Positions 45,091-56,399 are shown, numbered from the stretch's first letter. The stretch: 64,000 bases of DNA from Plectrocnemia conspersa (GCA_009617715.1 VTFK01000437.1:1-64000), one strand, 5' to 3'. Made by a program: numbers and translations. Notes: a model not told the origin generated them from the letters alone.

Positions 45091-45314
45091 TTAACTATTA
45101 GTAGTATTGTTTGTTTTGTTTTTAAAATTGTGATTGTGAACATCGTATAAATAAACAATAACATTATCAATCGTGTGAACTGTGGCATGACAGCCACGAT
45201 TATTATGCGTCGAACATTTCCAATGTTGTTTATCTTTACATATTCTTTTTAGACAATACTTGTACTTGGAAATTTTAAGCATAGTTGTACCTTTTAGTGA
45301 TGTAACGAATTCGG
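45091..45314 (-). CDS. mod(mdg4): FLYWCH terminal exon with Asn/Thr-rich tail
   Basis: Acceptor ATGTTTTTAG ends at 45315. There are 73 residues: EFVTSLKGTTMLK, ISKYKYCLK, KQHWKC-STHNNRG-C, 17 residues, HNH, then a 12-residue tail NFKNKTNNTTNS. The tail is low complexity and probably unstructured; it may be 3' UTR read after loss of the usual stop. Confidence 0.8.
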
Positions 45315-45359
45315 CTAAAAACATTATATTATGTAAATAAATAAATTTTAACATATGTA

Positions 45360-46000
45360 TTTAAAAGAAATGGATTATTAAAAAGCAGGAAAATTAATCT
45401 ATGTATGTTTATTATTTTAGATGGGGTTAAACAACCGACAATTCGCGATGAGCGTACTATTTAGAAAATATTATTATTATATACTATTTAAACATCAATT
45501 ACCTTCAAAACATGTAGGTTCAACAACATCCAGATACAATATGTGAAATAGTAAGTCGTAACTTTAAACATTCATGATAGATGTGAAGAGTAAAACTATT
45601 TTAAAATTATGTAAACTGTTCTGTATGATTTATTTAACTAGATCATAGTTTCCCAATTTTTTTTAGTCATATTTAAAAAAAATTTGGCACTCTCTTGTGT
45701 TTATATCTATTCCAACTATATAATCATCAAAAGGCATTTCGATTATTTTCTTTATTTTAAATCCTTCATTACCACAATATTTTATTTTTTCTCTATTTGG
45801 GGTAATCTACCCTGGTTTTCCGCTCTAAGCTCTTTGTGAAAATATGCCTTCTTTAGTAAATAAAAAATATAACCTAATTAATAATAAATTGTAAATGTAT
45901 TTCTATAATCCTTAAATTCCGATAAAATTATCATAAAGCTTTGTGTTGAATTTTTTGAATTTTCAAAATAAAATGTGGGAATTAAAAGAAGGAACTGAAA

Positions 46001-46040
<40 letters not shown>

Positions 46041-47500
46041 GGTTACTTAATAAAACTACTTTAAATTAATTTACTGCTTTTAAAATATTACACTATTGTA
46101 TTAGCTTATAAAGTTCAGAAAAAAGACTAAGTATGCTTTTGAATTTAAGCTACATATATAATTTATGCCTGCAGTAATTAATTTTTTAAGCCATTAAAAA
46201 TGGATTTAAATCCTAATTGGAAATTTGATTGTTAAAATCTATAAATGTATATAGATATGTCTCAAAACATTGACCATAAATCAGTCATTATCACGTTTTT
46301 TACCAATTGAAAAAAAATGGAAAAGTTATGATTATTTTTGTTTAAAACGCAGTCATCGTTTTGATCTAGATTTTCTGTACAAATCTAATTAGATTTGCTG
46401 TACTAATCTCTTAAACATTATGTTACATTTCAACGCGTTAGGAAACTATGAACTAGATAAACTTTATATCCACATTCGAAAACTTCGGAATATAAGATCT
46501 CACATTCCACCATAACCTCGCCATTTGATAAATTAAAGTAAAATATATTTATGAACCAATTATTACCCATAAATGTATATATTAATTTGGTTACTAGCAT
46601 TTTTTTACCAATATCAATTGATTTATTTAAATTACACCAATGCGTCACGATGATCAAAAACAATACATATTATTATACCAATACACAAATAATATAATAT
46701 AAATAAAGAAAAAAATCGTATTTAATAAAATAACAAATTAACGTGCAATGCCCGACCATTTAATGGCAAAGCCCCGGCGAAATATGAAAGTGATCGACAA
46801 GAAAAAAGGCGTCGCGTTTGAAGACGTCACTTCAGACTATTTTTAGTATGTATTTATATTTGACGATAACTCGCTAAAATTTCCATTGATAAGTCACATT
46901 TTTTCTTTCTTGCAAGAAAACTCTTATATGGATCAGAGAATTTCGAAATAGGTAATTTCGAAAATAGTCATCACATAATAATAAAAAAAAAAGAAAATCA
47001 AGAACATTATTTGAGACTTGGGTGTTGCATCAATTGGACGGAAAAAAAGTTACCCGAAATATTTTTCCTGATAAAAATGTATTCGGGTATGATTTCAATA
47101 AAATAGTATATTTATACTAGTGAAAATATAATTTAACACTTAAAAATACACATTCACTGTGTTTAAAAAATACGAATGTCGATTTTTATTTATTTTAAAT
47201 GACCATCAGAAAAAATAAAAACATACATTTGAAAAATGTAATTTATAATAATTTGATCTTTTCTCAAAATAGAGATAGAGTTGAGCAGAGAGATTTATAA
47301 ACATCTTTATAAAAAAATATTTTTGTCTTTAAAAAATAAAACAGGAAAAACAGCGCATTTTATCATAAAAAAAATCTGCTTCGGTCCATACAGGTTAACA
47401 TGGAAAAGGGTTTTTATATTTGTACAATTATTTTGTCATAACACTAAATCGTAAGAAATTATAACATCATGAATATGTCTGTATTGTTCAGTTTTTAAAC
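45360..47500. other. Exon-free stretch of about 2.1 kb
   Basis: AT-rich. It contains a TA microsatellite (46003-46036), a fragment of the ATGCGTCACGATG repeat (about 46630), and at 46742-46800 a piece with AATGGCAAAGCCCCGGCGAA that resembles phrases at 29755 and 43800 in reverse. No exon remnant was recognised. Confidence 0.45.
46003..46036. repeat. TA dinucleotide microsatellite
   Basis: An uninterrupted TA run of about 17 units. Confidence 0.95.
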
Positions 47501-47510
47501 TTTATTTTTT

Positions 47511-47698
47511 TCAGTGGTTGTGAACATCATTTATATGGACAATAACATTTCCAGCTGTGTGCACTATCGCTTTACAGCCACTGTTATTATGCGTCGAACA
47601 TTTCCAATGTTGTTTATATTTGCATATTCTCTGTCGACAATACCTGTACTTGCCGACCTTGAGCAGAGTTGTCCCTCTTTGTGAGATAATGAACTGAA
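47511..47698 (-). CDS. mod(mdg4): FLYWCH terminal exon (KQHW subtype)
   Basis: Acceptor ATGTTTTTAG ends at 47699. The 61 residues read QFIISQRGTTLLK, VGKYRYCRQ, KQHWKC-STHNNSG-C, 17 residues, HNH, stop. The linker RICKYKQ is shared with 45091, its closest relative. AATAAA on the minus strand begins 5 bases past the stop (47501-47506). Confidence 0.82.
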
Positions 47699-47779
47699 CT
47701 AAAAACATCAATTCATATAAATAAAAGAGTGACAATTAGTGACTATTTAAAATCTCGAAAACTTAATAGTTTAGATGAC

Positions 47780-48900
47780 GATAAAAAAATTTCATGCGCA
47801 AAACGCGGGTAATATTTATTAATAATTTTAATTTATGACCGCATGACCTAACAGGTTACCCCAATGCGTCATGGCAGTCTACATACATAGTATTAAATTT
47901 ATAAAAATAAATAAATAATAATATGTGGCCAAGCTGTCGCTTAATGCAAATGCGTATAAATAAAATAGATGGTACGAGGCATGAAAGAATCAGTGAGAAT
48001 TTGGTTCATTGTCTGTATAGCCTCGAATAATAGACGCGATCGTAACTTATGTAAAAAAATGAGCATCGACGCATTGTCACTGTTTTATGGTATTGATGAT
48101 ACAGCGCCCAAGAAAAAAAAACTTTGATATAAATATGGGTACTTTTCGTACTCATTTTTGTAGATATGCCTGACGAATATCTTTTAAATATTTTTTTACA
48201 TATATTAGACAAGCAAAGGGTGCCAAAACTATAGATGTATTACAAACATTTTACCCATTTTTTTAACGAAGACGTTTCGTGCTAAAACGTTCATTTGAAA
48301 ACTATAGTAAAATTCGTGGCATTTATCTATGCTAAAAGGTAGCAAAATATTAGACATAAAATAGGTAATAAAAGAACACAATGGGCAACCCTGGAGCAAT
48401 GCTGGAAACACCGAGGCAGAGCGGCAGAAAAATGAAAAAGGATAAAATAACATAATGAGCGACCCTGGAGCTACGCGGGCAACACCGAGGCGGAGCGGCA
48501 AAAGTAAAATTATTCTAACACTGTGAAGTTAATCGTATGCAATTGAAAATCCGTCACCACACTATAGAGCAACAAGTTAGTAAACAGTGCTGTTGGTCAA
48601 TGAGACCTTTCGGACAGTGATTACAAACATCTTAGCAAACGTTAATGAGAACATTACCATAACGATGAAGATTTGAGTAAAAATATATTTGATAGTATCA
48701 ATGAGCTTGATATGATATACTTTTAGAAGGAAATCAGAGATGAAGTCAAGACCCGTTTAAATATCTGACTTAAGCTTTCCAAAATCGAATAAAACAAGCG
48801 TTGTACGTTTGGTACTACAATATATGCTAACCTTTCTATCTTTTCACTCCATAGTTAACAATTGAAGCAATATAAACACACTAGGGTATTTTATAGCTTA
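47780..48900. other. Intergenic with repeat fragments
   Basis: The phrase AACAGGTTACCCCAATGCGT lies near 47850. A duplicated motif (ACCCTGGAGCAATGCTGGAA and ACCCTGGAGCTACGCGGGCA, each followed by ACACCGAGGC) lies at 48388 and 48462, 74 bases apart, with a relative near 53455. The minus frames across 48006-48501 are not credible proteins. Confidence 0.5.
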
Positions 48901-48913
48901 CAAAATATTTTTT

Positions 48914-49102
48914 TCAGTGGTTGTGAATATTATTTAAATATACAATAACATCTTGCACTGTATGTACTCTCGCTGTACATCCATGTTTATTGTGTGTCGA
49001 ACATTTCCATTGTTGTTTTTGTTGATATTTCGTGTGTTTATAATAAGTGTAGTCTCTTATTTTAAGCAGAAAGTTTTCCTTTCCGTGAAGCAATATATTC
49101 GA
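48914..49102 (-). pseudogene. FLYWCH exon with a one-base insertion
   Basis: Acceptor ATTTTTAG ends at 49103. The exon is 189 bases, one more than the 188 of its relatives. EYIASRKGK is followed by one extra base, giving a stop after LSA. In the corrected phase the rest is perfect: LLKIRDYTYYKH, KQQWKC-STHNKHG-C, 17 residues, HNH, stop. Only this indel inactivates it. Confidence 0.82.
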
Positions 49103-49338
49103 CTAAAAATTAATTAAAACAATAAAAAAATTAATTCAAAAACAAAAACGAGGTTTAAAAATATATTATAAAACATTGATTTTCTTAAATAATATAAAAA
49201 TAACGTAAAAAAAAAATACTTATTGTTATAATTCACAAACAGCAGCAAATTTATAGTTTTATATTGATTAAATGTCATTGTATTTATTACATATAAAAAA
49301 AAACTAAATAAAAAAAAACATTATTTTTACAATAAAAT

Positions 49339-49529
49339 TCAATGGTTATGAGAGCTTCGCAAATATACGATAGAATCTTCAACGGTGTGCGCTATTGCTC
49401 TACATCCACGTTTCTTGTACGTCGAACAACACCAGTGTTGTTTATGGCCATATTTTCTTTGTTTACAATAAGTGTAGTTGGCAATTTTAAGCAAAGTATA
49501 TCCAGTTCTTGATGAAGTGATAAATTCGG
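49339..49529 (-). CDS. mod(mdg4): FLYWCH terminal exon (SSRTG start), no ATG
   Basis: Acceptor ATTTTTGCAG ends at 49530. It has 62 residues: EFITSSRTGYTLLK, IANYTYCKQ, KQHWCC-STYKKRG-C, 17 residues, HNH, stop. The non-ligand histidine of STH is Tyr. The SSRTG insertion of one residue is shared with 54722. Clean frame. Confidence 0.8.
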
Positions 49530-49559
49530 CTGCAAAAATAAAATTAAATAAATAAATAC

Positions 49560-50815
49560 AAATACTTTATTAAATATATATATTTTTTTTATATGTCTAA
49601 TATGAATTTTTTAAAAACCATTTTGAGCATGACATATATGCCTTTGGACTTCTAAAGGTTAATGAATTATTCAAACGAATTGTTTTATTAGCTTTTTATT
49701 TTATTATAATATAAAGAGATGTTTATATAATAAATTAAATATTTTAAATATATTTTATTTATATAGTTTTCTCAGTAATTTAATTTATAATATCAGCTTA
49801 ACGCTCGTGGACTCGTATATGAGTCTTGAAAGAACATTGTTTAGTGGCCGTGGACTTAGCCGCATGAGTCCTGCGTCATGCATTTTTTTTTATTAAAAAA
49901 ATAATAGGATACCATCAAGTTTGCTGCTAGATGATATTGAGAGATGGTAGTATACTATTTCTACATAATATTGAATAAATAATATTTTATTTCAAACTTT
50001 TGTAGAAAACATAAATTAACCTATTGTGTTGCAATGCAATGAGTCCTTCACTTTTTTGGGGCACGTGAATTTTTTTTATGAAATGAATTATTTATTTCAT
50101 CTATGTTACACTCCTTGAACATTTAACCCTAAAATTTATTTTAAATAAATTTCAGGCTAGGTAAACATAAAATAGCATATTCCGTAAGCAAATTGGGTAA
50201 AATATATCTGAATGGAGATAAAAATGTACAAATAGTAAAAGTAGTTATGTGTTGTGAAAAACTAATTTAAAAATGATTAACTAACGTACTGTGAATATTT
50301 TAGTTACTTACGTGAAAAATTTCTAAAAATCAATGATTTGCTAAATATATGTACTAACCTAAAAATAATAGTGTACTAATAAATGTACATATATTATTTT
50401 GGTCATGTCAAAGCAATCAGAAGTTTGGACATATTTTTTTATTTTTTGCCGTATGTGAAAAATTTGGTAAAACTTTTGGATGTAAAGAATCAATCTGGGA
50501 TAATAAATCATTCGAACCGAGTTTTTTTTAAGATTTAACTACTCGATACTCGAGTAGTTGGTGATGTCGAATAATTAGTCTTCAATCCGAAGACTTTGAT
50601 GTAGTTAAACTTAACTAGTACGTATTATGATGTAACATACATTCGCAAAACATCTTATTTTAAAACAAAAATACTATATTACATACTGGTAATTCAGCCT
50701 TATTCAGCAACATTGGAATTTTCGGGATTTTCCGGGGGAGAAATTCATCCATAAATTCGGCGAAGGAAGAAATAACTTTAAAAAATATTTTTATAAAAAA
50801 ATATACAATACATAA
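49560..50815. other. AT-rich intergenic stretch
   Basis: GTGGACTCGTATATGAGTC (about 49808) and GTGGACTTAGCCGCATGAGT (about 49848) form a short direct repeat. A small palindrome AACTACTCGATACTCGAGTAG lies near 50538. No exon remnant was found, and the minus-strand frame at 50660-50866 is a shadow plus intron. Confidence 0.4.
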
Positions 50816-50822
50816 GTAATCT

Positions 50823-51010
50823 TCAGTGGTTATGAAAGCTTTGCAAATAAACGATAGATTCATCAACGGTATGAACTATCGCCCTACATCCATGTATCTT
50901 GTGCGTCGAACAACACCAATGTTGTTTATAGCCATATTTTCTTTGTTTACAATAAGTGTAGTTATCAAGTTTAAGTAGAGTTCTCCCCTTTTACGAAATA
51001 ATGTATTCAG
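50823..51010 (-). pseudogene. FLYWCH exon with a single early stop
   Basis: Acceptor TTTTTTTAG ends at 51011. It is the full 188 bases. It reads EYIIS then TAA where relatives have CAA or CGA, then KGRTLLK, LDNYTYCKQ, KQHWCC-STHKIHG-C, 17 residues, HNH, stop, all in frame. One C-to-T change is enough to explain the stop. Closest to 49339. Confidence 0.82.
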
Positions 51011-51079
51011 CTAAAAAAATAAAAAAATGATTTTATTATTATTAAATAATAAAAATATAAATTTATTTGCTTAAAAATA

Positions 51080-51310
51080 AGCTTCTTAGAATCTTGAAGT
51101 ACTTCGTATTCTAAAAAAAGTTTCAGATGTAATTCCCCAAATATCGCCAACGTGCATCGGAGCTTTGTTGTTCAAGCGTATTATAAGAACTTTTCGCTTG
51201 AAATGAATTTGTACCGGATTGAAAACCAATTTTGCTATGGATTGGCAATTGAATTCGCAATGTAAAAACCTAAGATCATTCGAATGCCAAAAATTCAGCA
51301 ATCATCAAGG
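51080..51310 (-). other. Unidentified open segment
   Basis: A minus-strand frame of 71 residues with normal amino-acid mix (for example FNPVQIHFKRKVLIIRLNN) and about 40% GC. I do not recognise it. It has no FLYWCH motif, and a transposon fragment is likely. Confidence 0.25.
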
Positions 51311-51739
51311 CATTCCACAAATAAGCGTGTCATAGCATTGTGACTTTAAAAAGGATTCTGCGTGGCGATTTCAAACTGCATCGTTACAAAATGATTAAGC
51401 GAAAGAGATAATAACCAACCGCAGAACTCTAAATGTGGATTTTTTAAATCATAGGTTTCCAATGCAACTATTTTTACAAGTTAAGAAAATGTATAAAATC
51501 ATACACTGTATTAAAAAAAATAAACATCATCATACACGGTGCATACAGAAAACCGTTTTCATTCTTTCTGAGACGCACCGGAGACTGAAGTTGGATTTTA
51601 TTTTTAAAAACTAAAATAACTGTTTTTTGTGTACTTTTAGAAATACATGCACTTTTTAGATAACTCCGTTAGAAATGTGGAAGATTATGCTCTACTGTGT
51701 GTATTTATTAAGTGATATTCTGATATTTTAAAAATATTA

Positions 51740-52140
51740 TTTACATATAAAGTGCACGTGGACGGTTCTTCTTAATCCACATCCTTTTTTGTTGCACGTT
51801 CACTCAATTAATATTTTCTATGATATTATAGTTTTAAACGTATAAAAAGGTGATAAAAATTATAGAGCAATAAATATTATCTCCATTCAGAGACATGATA
51901 GCAACATAAAATATGATTATTTAAGTAATTATGATGATAAGTCCAAAGAATGCCGTAAAAAGCGTAGATATTTCATTTGGCCAAATTGAGCAAAATCATA
52001 TCAGTCAATATTTTTAATCACACATTGCACGTCAACGGTTCTTTAAGAAGAACCGTTGACGTCAAGTGAACATAATAAATACAAAAAATATGTGGATTAA
52101 GATCCACATATTTTTTGTATTTATTATGTTCACTTGACTT
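51740..52140. repeat. Compound inverted repeats with a 36-bp-arm hairpin
   Basis: GTCAACGGTTCTT (52031-52043), loop TAAG, then AAGAACCGTTGAC (52048-52060). Right next to it, arms at 52062-52097 and 52102-52137 are exact reverse complements (36 bp, loop TAAG; arms start TCAAGTGAACATAATAAATA). A related phrase, GGACGGTTCTTCTTAATCCA, lies at about 51768. The two hairpins share the same loop. Confidence 0.9.
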
Positions 52141-52469
52141 GATTACTCGAAATCTCACCCTTAAAGACCTCCGAGCCCCCTAGAAATCCTTGTGGTTATT
52201 ATGGACAGATTACCTTCAAATAAATATTTAAAAGTAATCTGTAATAAATATATACGCATATATAATGGACAACATATTAAAATTTAATTAAAAAAAAAAA
52301 CACAATTAAAAAATAATTTTAATAACTGTAAAAGATTTAATTTAACTATGTTTATCAATGTATAAGTAATCAATTATTTTAAATATTGTACGTAGCAAAT
52401 AAAATTTTATAAAAAAAATTACCATTGAAGTAGAAATATTATATAAATCAATTCATTTTTTAATATTCT

Positions 52470-52657
52470 TCAGTGACTGTGATTATCTAATAAATAAACG
52501 ATTATATTATCAACGGTGTGCACTTTAGCTTTACATCCACGACAGCTATGGGTCGAACAACTCCAGTGTTGTTTTTGGCCATGTTTTCTTTGTTTGCAAT
52601 AGGTGTACCTGTCAATTTTTAGCAACGTTTTCCCTCTTTGTGAAGTAATTAATTCAG
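52470..52657 (-). CDS. mod(mdg4): FLYWCH terminal exon (KQHW subtype), no ATG
   Basis: Acceptor ATTTTTTTAG ends at 52658. The 61 residues read ELITSQRGKTLLK, IDRYTYCKQ, KQHWSC-STHSCRG-C, 17 residues, HSH, stop. The usual Phe after Glu is Leu. An extra cysteine lies in the loop (SCRGC). KAKVHTVDN is shared with the two exons near 54.5 kb. Confidence 0.8.
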
Positions 52658-52699
52658 CTAAAAAAATAGAACCGTATCAAATAAAATACATATTATAGA

Positions 52700-54290
52700 T
52701 CCACATAGAAGTATTACAATAAATCATTTTTTCATGTAAGAATAACCTTCGCTGTTGGAACTTGCACATTTCTGAGTGCGTGTAAGTGCGCGCACCCACC
52801 GTTTTCGAAGCACCTGCCGCTTATTGGTTATAATTGCCAGTCGATCTATTCATTAAAATTATTTAAAAAGAAATACAATTATGTTTCATTACAAATTACA
52901 ATTTTAATAAAAAATATTTATATTATACTCAATATTTTAATATGCGTATTTTAAAGTTTAATTTAATGTAACAATATATTGTATTATTTATTTTAAAAAT
53001 ATTGTACGTAATAAATATTTGTTAAAGATGCTTCAACTCATATGTCGACAATTAAAAATATATTTATATATCAATGGCGTGCCGTCCATAGATGCGGTAG
53101 ATTCAAAACGCCACCAGCATGAACGGTTGATGGCGAGCGACTCAGCCGATCACGTGATCGTATTTATAGTCGATCAACCGTGCATGCTGGTGGCGTTTTA
53201 AATCGACCGCTTATGACCGCTTTGACGCCACGCCACTGCTATATATATATTCGCTTTTTACAAAGTAGATTTAAGCAGCTCGCAAGTAAATCCCAAAAGT
53301 CCCTATCTATTTGAATGTAGAAATGAAATCAATATTTTTTCAAAGCAGAATATTGAAATAAAAATAAACATGAAAGCAATGCATTGATCGATATTTTTAA
53401 ATATAATAAATCGGTAAGACAGTGAAATTGTAGGGATTGATTTAAGTTGGCTACCCTGGAGCAAGGTGGTTCTCTGGCAACACTTGGTTTAGCGACGCGG
53501 TGGGAAAAAGATAATTTTATTCATGTAACATTTCACTGTTAATAAATCTTCTGTAGCAGCTCATTGTCAATTCTAAAAATATTTTTAAAATGTGTGTAGG
53601 GCTTATTCGGCGTTTCACGCAAAACTGATTTTTGTATTAGGATAAATAACTGCTTCGCATAAGAAAAATGATCAAGTACGATGGCTTAAATAGAAGACCA
53701 GTGGAATATTTTTGTTAAATGCTGCATTTCTGAGATTTTTTAATATAGAATATACTTTATTAATACATCTATATAAAACAACAAAAAAACTTTAACTAAA
53801 AACCATTGAACCTTACTAAACGACATTAATTGCCGAATATCACCGCACCACTGAATTGCACATTTTAGAGTATTGTTTTTGTCGCCAAATGTGATCTGTA
53901 CTAGATAAAAACAACTATTCCAATACTGCTCTGAATCATCTGGATCAATGACTGGAAGGACGTTGGACTTTCCCCTATTTCTTAAGTGTATATTAGCTAC
54001 AACACTACCGAATATAATCACTTCCATCAGAAACTTGCACTAGAATTTCAGGATCACTTCGCTTCTGACTTGGTTTAACAGAACACGCACTAAGCGGAGC
54101 TACGCCGAATCGACCAAAAAATCAAAGAAAATAGCCGCTTTTATTTTGTCTCTCTACACGAGTTCAACCAGATATTAAATACACAAATTTTAGGGTCATT
54201 ATTCAAACTGCTTAAGCTATTTAAAAATAGTTTATATAAAGTCTTTGTTCCGTACAATAGGTTAAATATATTATAATGCTATATCATTCA
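52700..54290. other. Intergenic with an inverted-repeat element and other repeats
   Basis: It contains the element at 53070-53245, a CTACCCTGGAGCAAGG fragment (about 53452) and, at about 53935-54150, sequence related to the 240-base tandem repeat near 57 kb (CACTTCCATCAGAAACTTGC, GGATCACTTCGCTTCTGAC). No exon remnant was recognised. Confidence 0.5.
53070..53245. mobile_element. Inverted-repeat element (MITE-like)
   Basis: AAACGCCACCAGCATGAACG followed by GTTGAT (from about 53106) is mirrored by TCGATCAACCGTGCATGCTG followed by GTGGCGTTT (about 53172-53200). Outer pieces GGCGTGCCGTC and GACGCCACGCC also pair. The centre holds GATCACGTGATC, itself a palindrome. It is GC-richer than its flanks and has no coding frame of note. 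Confidence 0.75.
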
Positions 54291-54304
54291 TTTAGAATCA
54301 TTCT

Positions 54305-54494
54305 TCAGTGGCTGTGGACATTGTTTATATAAACGATAATATCATCAATCGTATGCACCTTGGCTTTACATCCGCAAAAACTATGCGTTGAACAACGCCA
54401 ATGTTGTTTGTAGCCATATTTTCTACGTTTACAATAAGTGTTGTTGGCAATTTTTAGCAAAGTATTCCCGGTTTTGATGAAGTGATGTACTCGG
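54305..54494 (-). pseudogene. FLYWCH exon with a one-base deletion near its start
   Basis: Acceptor TTTTAAG ends at 54495. The exon is 190 bases where 191 is expected. Phase 1 gives EYITSSKPGILC and a stop. In the other phase the rest is perfect from TGNTLLK: NNTYCKR, KQHWRC-STHSFCG-C, 17 residues, HSH, stop. One A is missing from an A run. If spliced, it would add only a short tail without a finger. Confidence 0.78.
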
Positions 54495-54721
54495 CTTAAA
54501 AGATAATACAAAAAAATTAAATACATGATTTCATACAAACTAAATTACTATTCAAAAATAAATAAATTTCACAAGATAATTGAAAATAATTTTTATTTTT
54601 TATAAAGTTCTGGAGACGTCCCTTTTATATCCGTATTTTACATTTTAGTTTAATTTCAATCAATGGCACTCATCATTGCACAAATAAACATTGTTATATT
54701 CAATGAAAAATATATTACAAG

Positions 54722-54948
54722 TTAAAAAAGATTTACTAATTGCTTTTTAGTCAGTTTTTGATGCGTGTGAATATTATGCAGATAAACGATAACATTATCA
54801 ATTGTGTGCACTTTGGCTTTACATCCACAAAAACTGTGCGTCGAACAGCGCCAGTGTTGTTTACGGTTACTTATTTGTTTCTTACAAAATGTGTAATTGC
54901 CGATTTTAAGCAAAGTAAACCCAGTTCTTGAAGAAGTGATGAATTCGG
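54722..54948 (-). CDS. mod(mdg4): FLYWCH terminal exon with basic tail
   Basis: Acceptor ATTTTTGCAG ends at 54949. There are 74 residues: EFITSSRTGFTLLK, IGNYTFCKK, KQHWRC-STHSFCG-C, 17 residues, HTH, then QKLTKKQLVNLF. The first Met in frame lies past the acceptor, so a simple ORF call starts too late. The STHSFCGCKAKVHTID stretch is the same as in the broken neighbour at 54305. Confidence 0.82.
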
Positions 54949-55111
54949 CTGCAAAAATAAAATTAATTTATTTATTATTATAAAATACAACTTAAATACA
55001 TTATGGTTATTTAATATATTAGATGAATAAAAATCAGTTTAATCATAAATTACATTTATTATTTATTGTAGTGTACAAAATTTTACAAAAAAAAAATATA
55101 AATTATGATTT

Positions 55112-55299
55112 TCAGTGGTTGTGATAATTGTTTGAAAAAACGACAACATCTTCAGCCGTGTGAACTACTGCTTTACATCTAAGTTTGTGGTTCATACAAC
55201 GCCAGTGCTGCTTCCAGCTGGTTTTTCGGTTTTTATAAAATGTATAGTTATCAATTTTAAGCACTGTACCTCCGGAAACTCGTGAAGTTACGAACTCCG
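55112..55299 (-). CDS. mod(mdg4): FLYWCH terminal exon with C-x6-C spacing, no ATG at its start
   Basis: Acceptor TATATTTTAG ends at 55300. The 61 residues read EFVTSRVSGGTVLK, IDNYTFYKN, KQHWRC-MNHKLR-C, 17 residues, HNH, stop. STH is replaced by MNH and the Gly before the second cysteine is gone. A two-residue gain near SRVSGG offsets the loop loss, so total length stays at 61. Only 163 bases separate it from 54948. Confidence 0.78.
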
Positions 55300-55816
55300 C
55301 TAAAATATATTAAATACATTAATTATATAAAATAAATTTAACTACAATTTAATTATTGGAGGTCATTAGTGAAATGCAAATGATAAAGACTCATACCTGA
55401 TTTTGTGTTGTATATCAGCAAAAAACCATATATGAATAAGTGACACTAATTGGCCACTATCCCAATAAGTGATAAATTTAATTATAAATTTAATTTTAAA
55501 ATTCTGCATTAACTTCTTCTAATATGTCTTGAAATATTTATAAAAACTAATATTTGCATTTCTCAAAAAACAGCGTAAGGAACGAAAGACAATGCTCCTC
55601 TATTCCTAACCGAAACCAATTAAGGCGAAAACGTGATCTATTGTGAACGGCATAAATAACAAAAAATATAGGCGCCTTTAACCACTTAACAGTTGGTTTT
55701 TGTTAAGAAAGAGTGTCCATAAATTGTCAGGTTTTTTTTTTTTTTTTTTAAATTTTAAGAAAAATAATTACCGAGTAATATATTTTAAAAATCTCAATTT
55801 TTCAAAAAGTTACAAT

Positions 55817-56095
55817 TTATTTAATATTTATTTTTGTATGATATATTTTAAAACATTCAATACACAACCCTACATCACAATCCGGGCAATAATATCTGCT
55901 CTCTTTTCGAATTCTTTTGCCATTTTCATTTTTATGTGAGCAGCACACTTTGCACTGTCTAGTAGGCCGATCTTTATTTGCTGTAGGTGGTATAGCTTCA
56001 ATAAAATGTCTACCAATTAAACGTAATGGTGACGGCGTTGTTGATGGACGACGTAAACCGTAAACTAAAAAAGCCAGTAAAATTAAGTTTTTTAA
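55817..56095 (-). mobile_element. PiggyBac-type transposase C-terminal fragment
   Basis: The minus-strand frame is open for about 92 residues from 56095 to a TAA at 55817. It reads RRPSTTPSPLRLIGRHF, then the cysteine-rich end QCKVCCSH, YYCPDCDVGLC, IECFKIYHT. This CxxC / CPDC / LCxxCF pattern is the typical end of piggyBac transposases and their domesticated relatives. The catalytic part is missing and a stop precedes the fragment. It is on the same strand as the exon array, but has no FLYWCH features. Confidence 0.82.
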
Positions 56096-56399
56096 CTATA
56101 TCAGGTTGTGAAAAAGTAAAGTTTTATTATTGCTAAATTTATAAACTCTTCAAACTCTTAAAAACAAGCGTTAGACACGAACTCCAAAATATTGTCTTCG
56201 AACGAGCAGGAGGTGAAACTAATATTTGGTATTTTTATAAGAAATTAATTTGCAGCGCATCATTTTTAAGATATTTTGTCATCATAAGCAAACTGTAGTA
56301 GTTGTGAATATGTAATAAATTAGTGATTTTTCAACAAAAAAAAGTCCTGACGTCTTGACTTTAACGGGAATCAAAAGAGGACACGATCGTGATTCTCAA

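Noticed and set aside
48229..48501. 90-residue minus-strand frame
   Set aside because: It covers a duplicated GC-richer repeat motif (ACCCTGGAGC) and AT-rich flanks, with no recognised domain.
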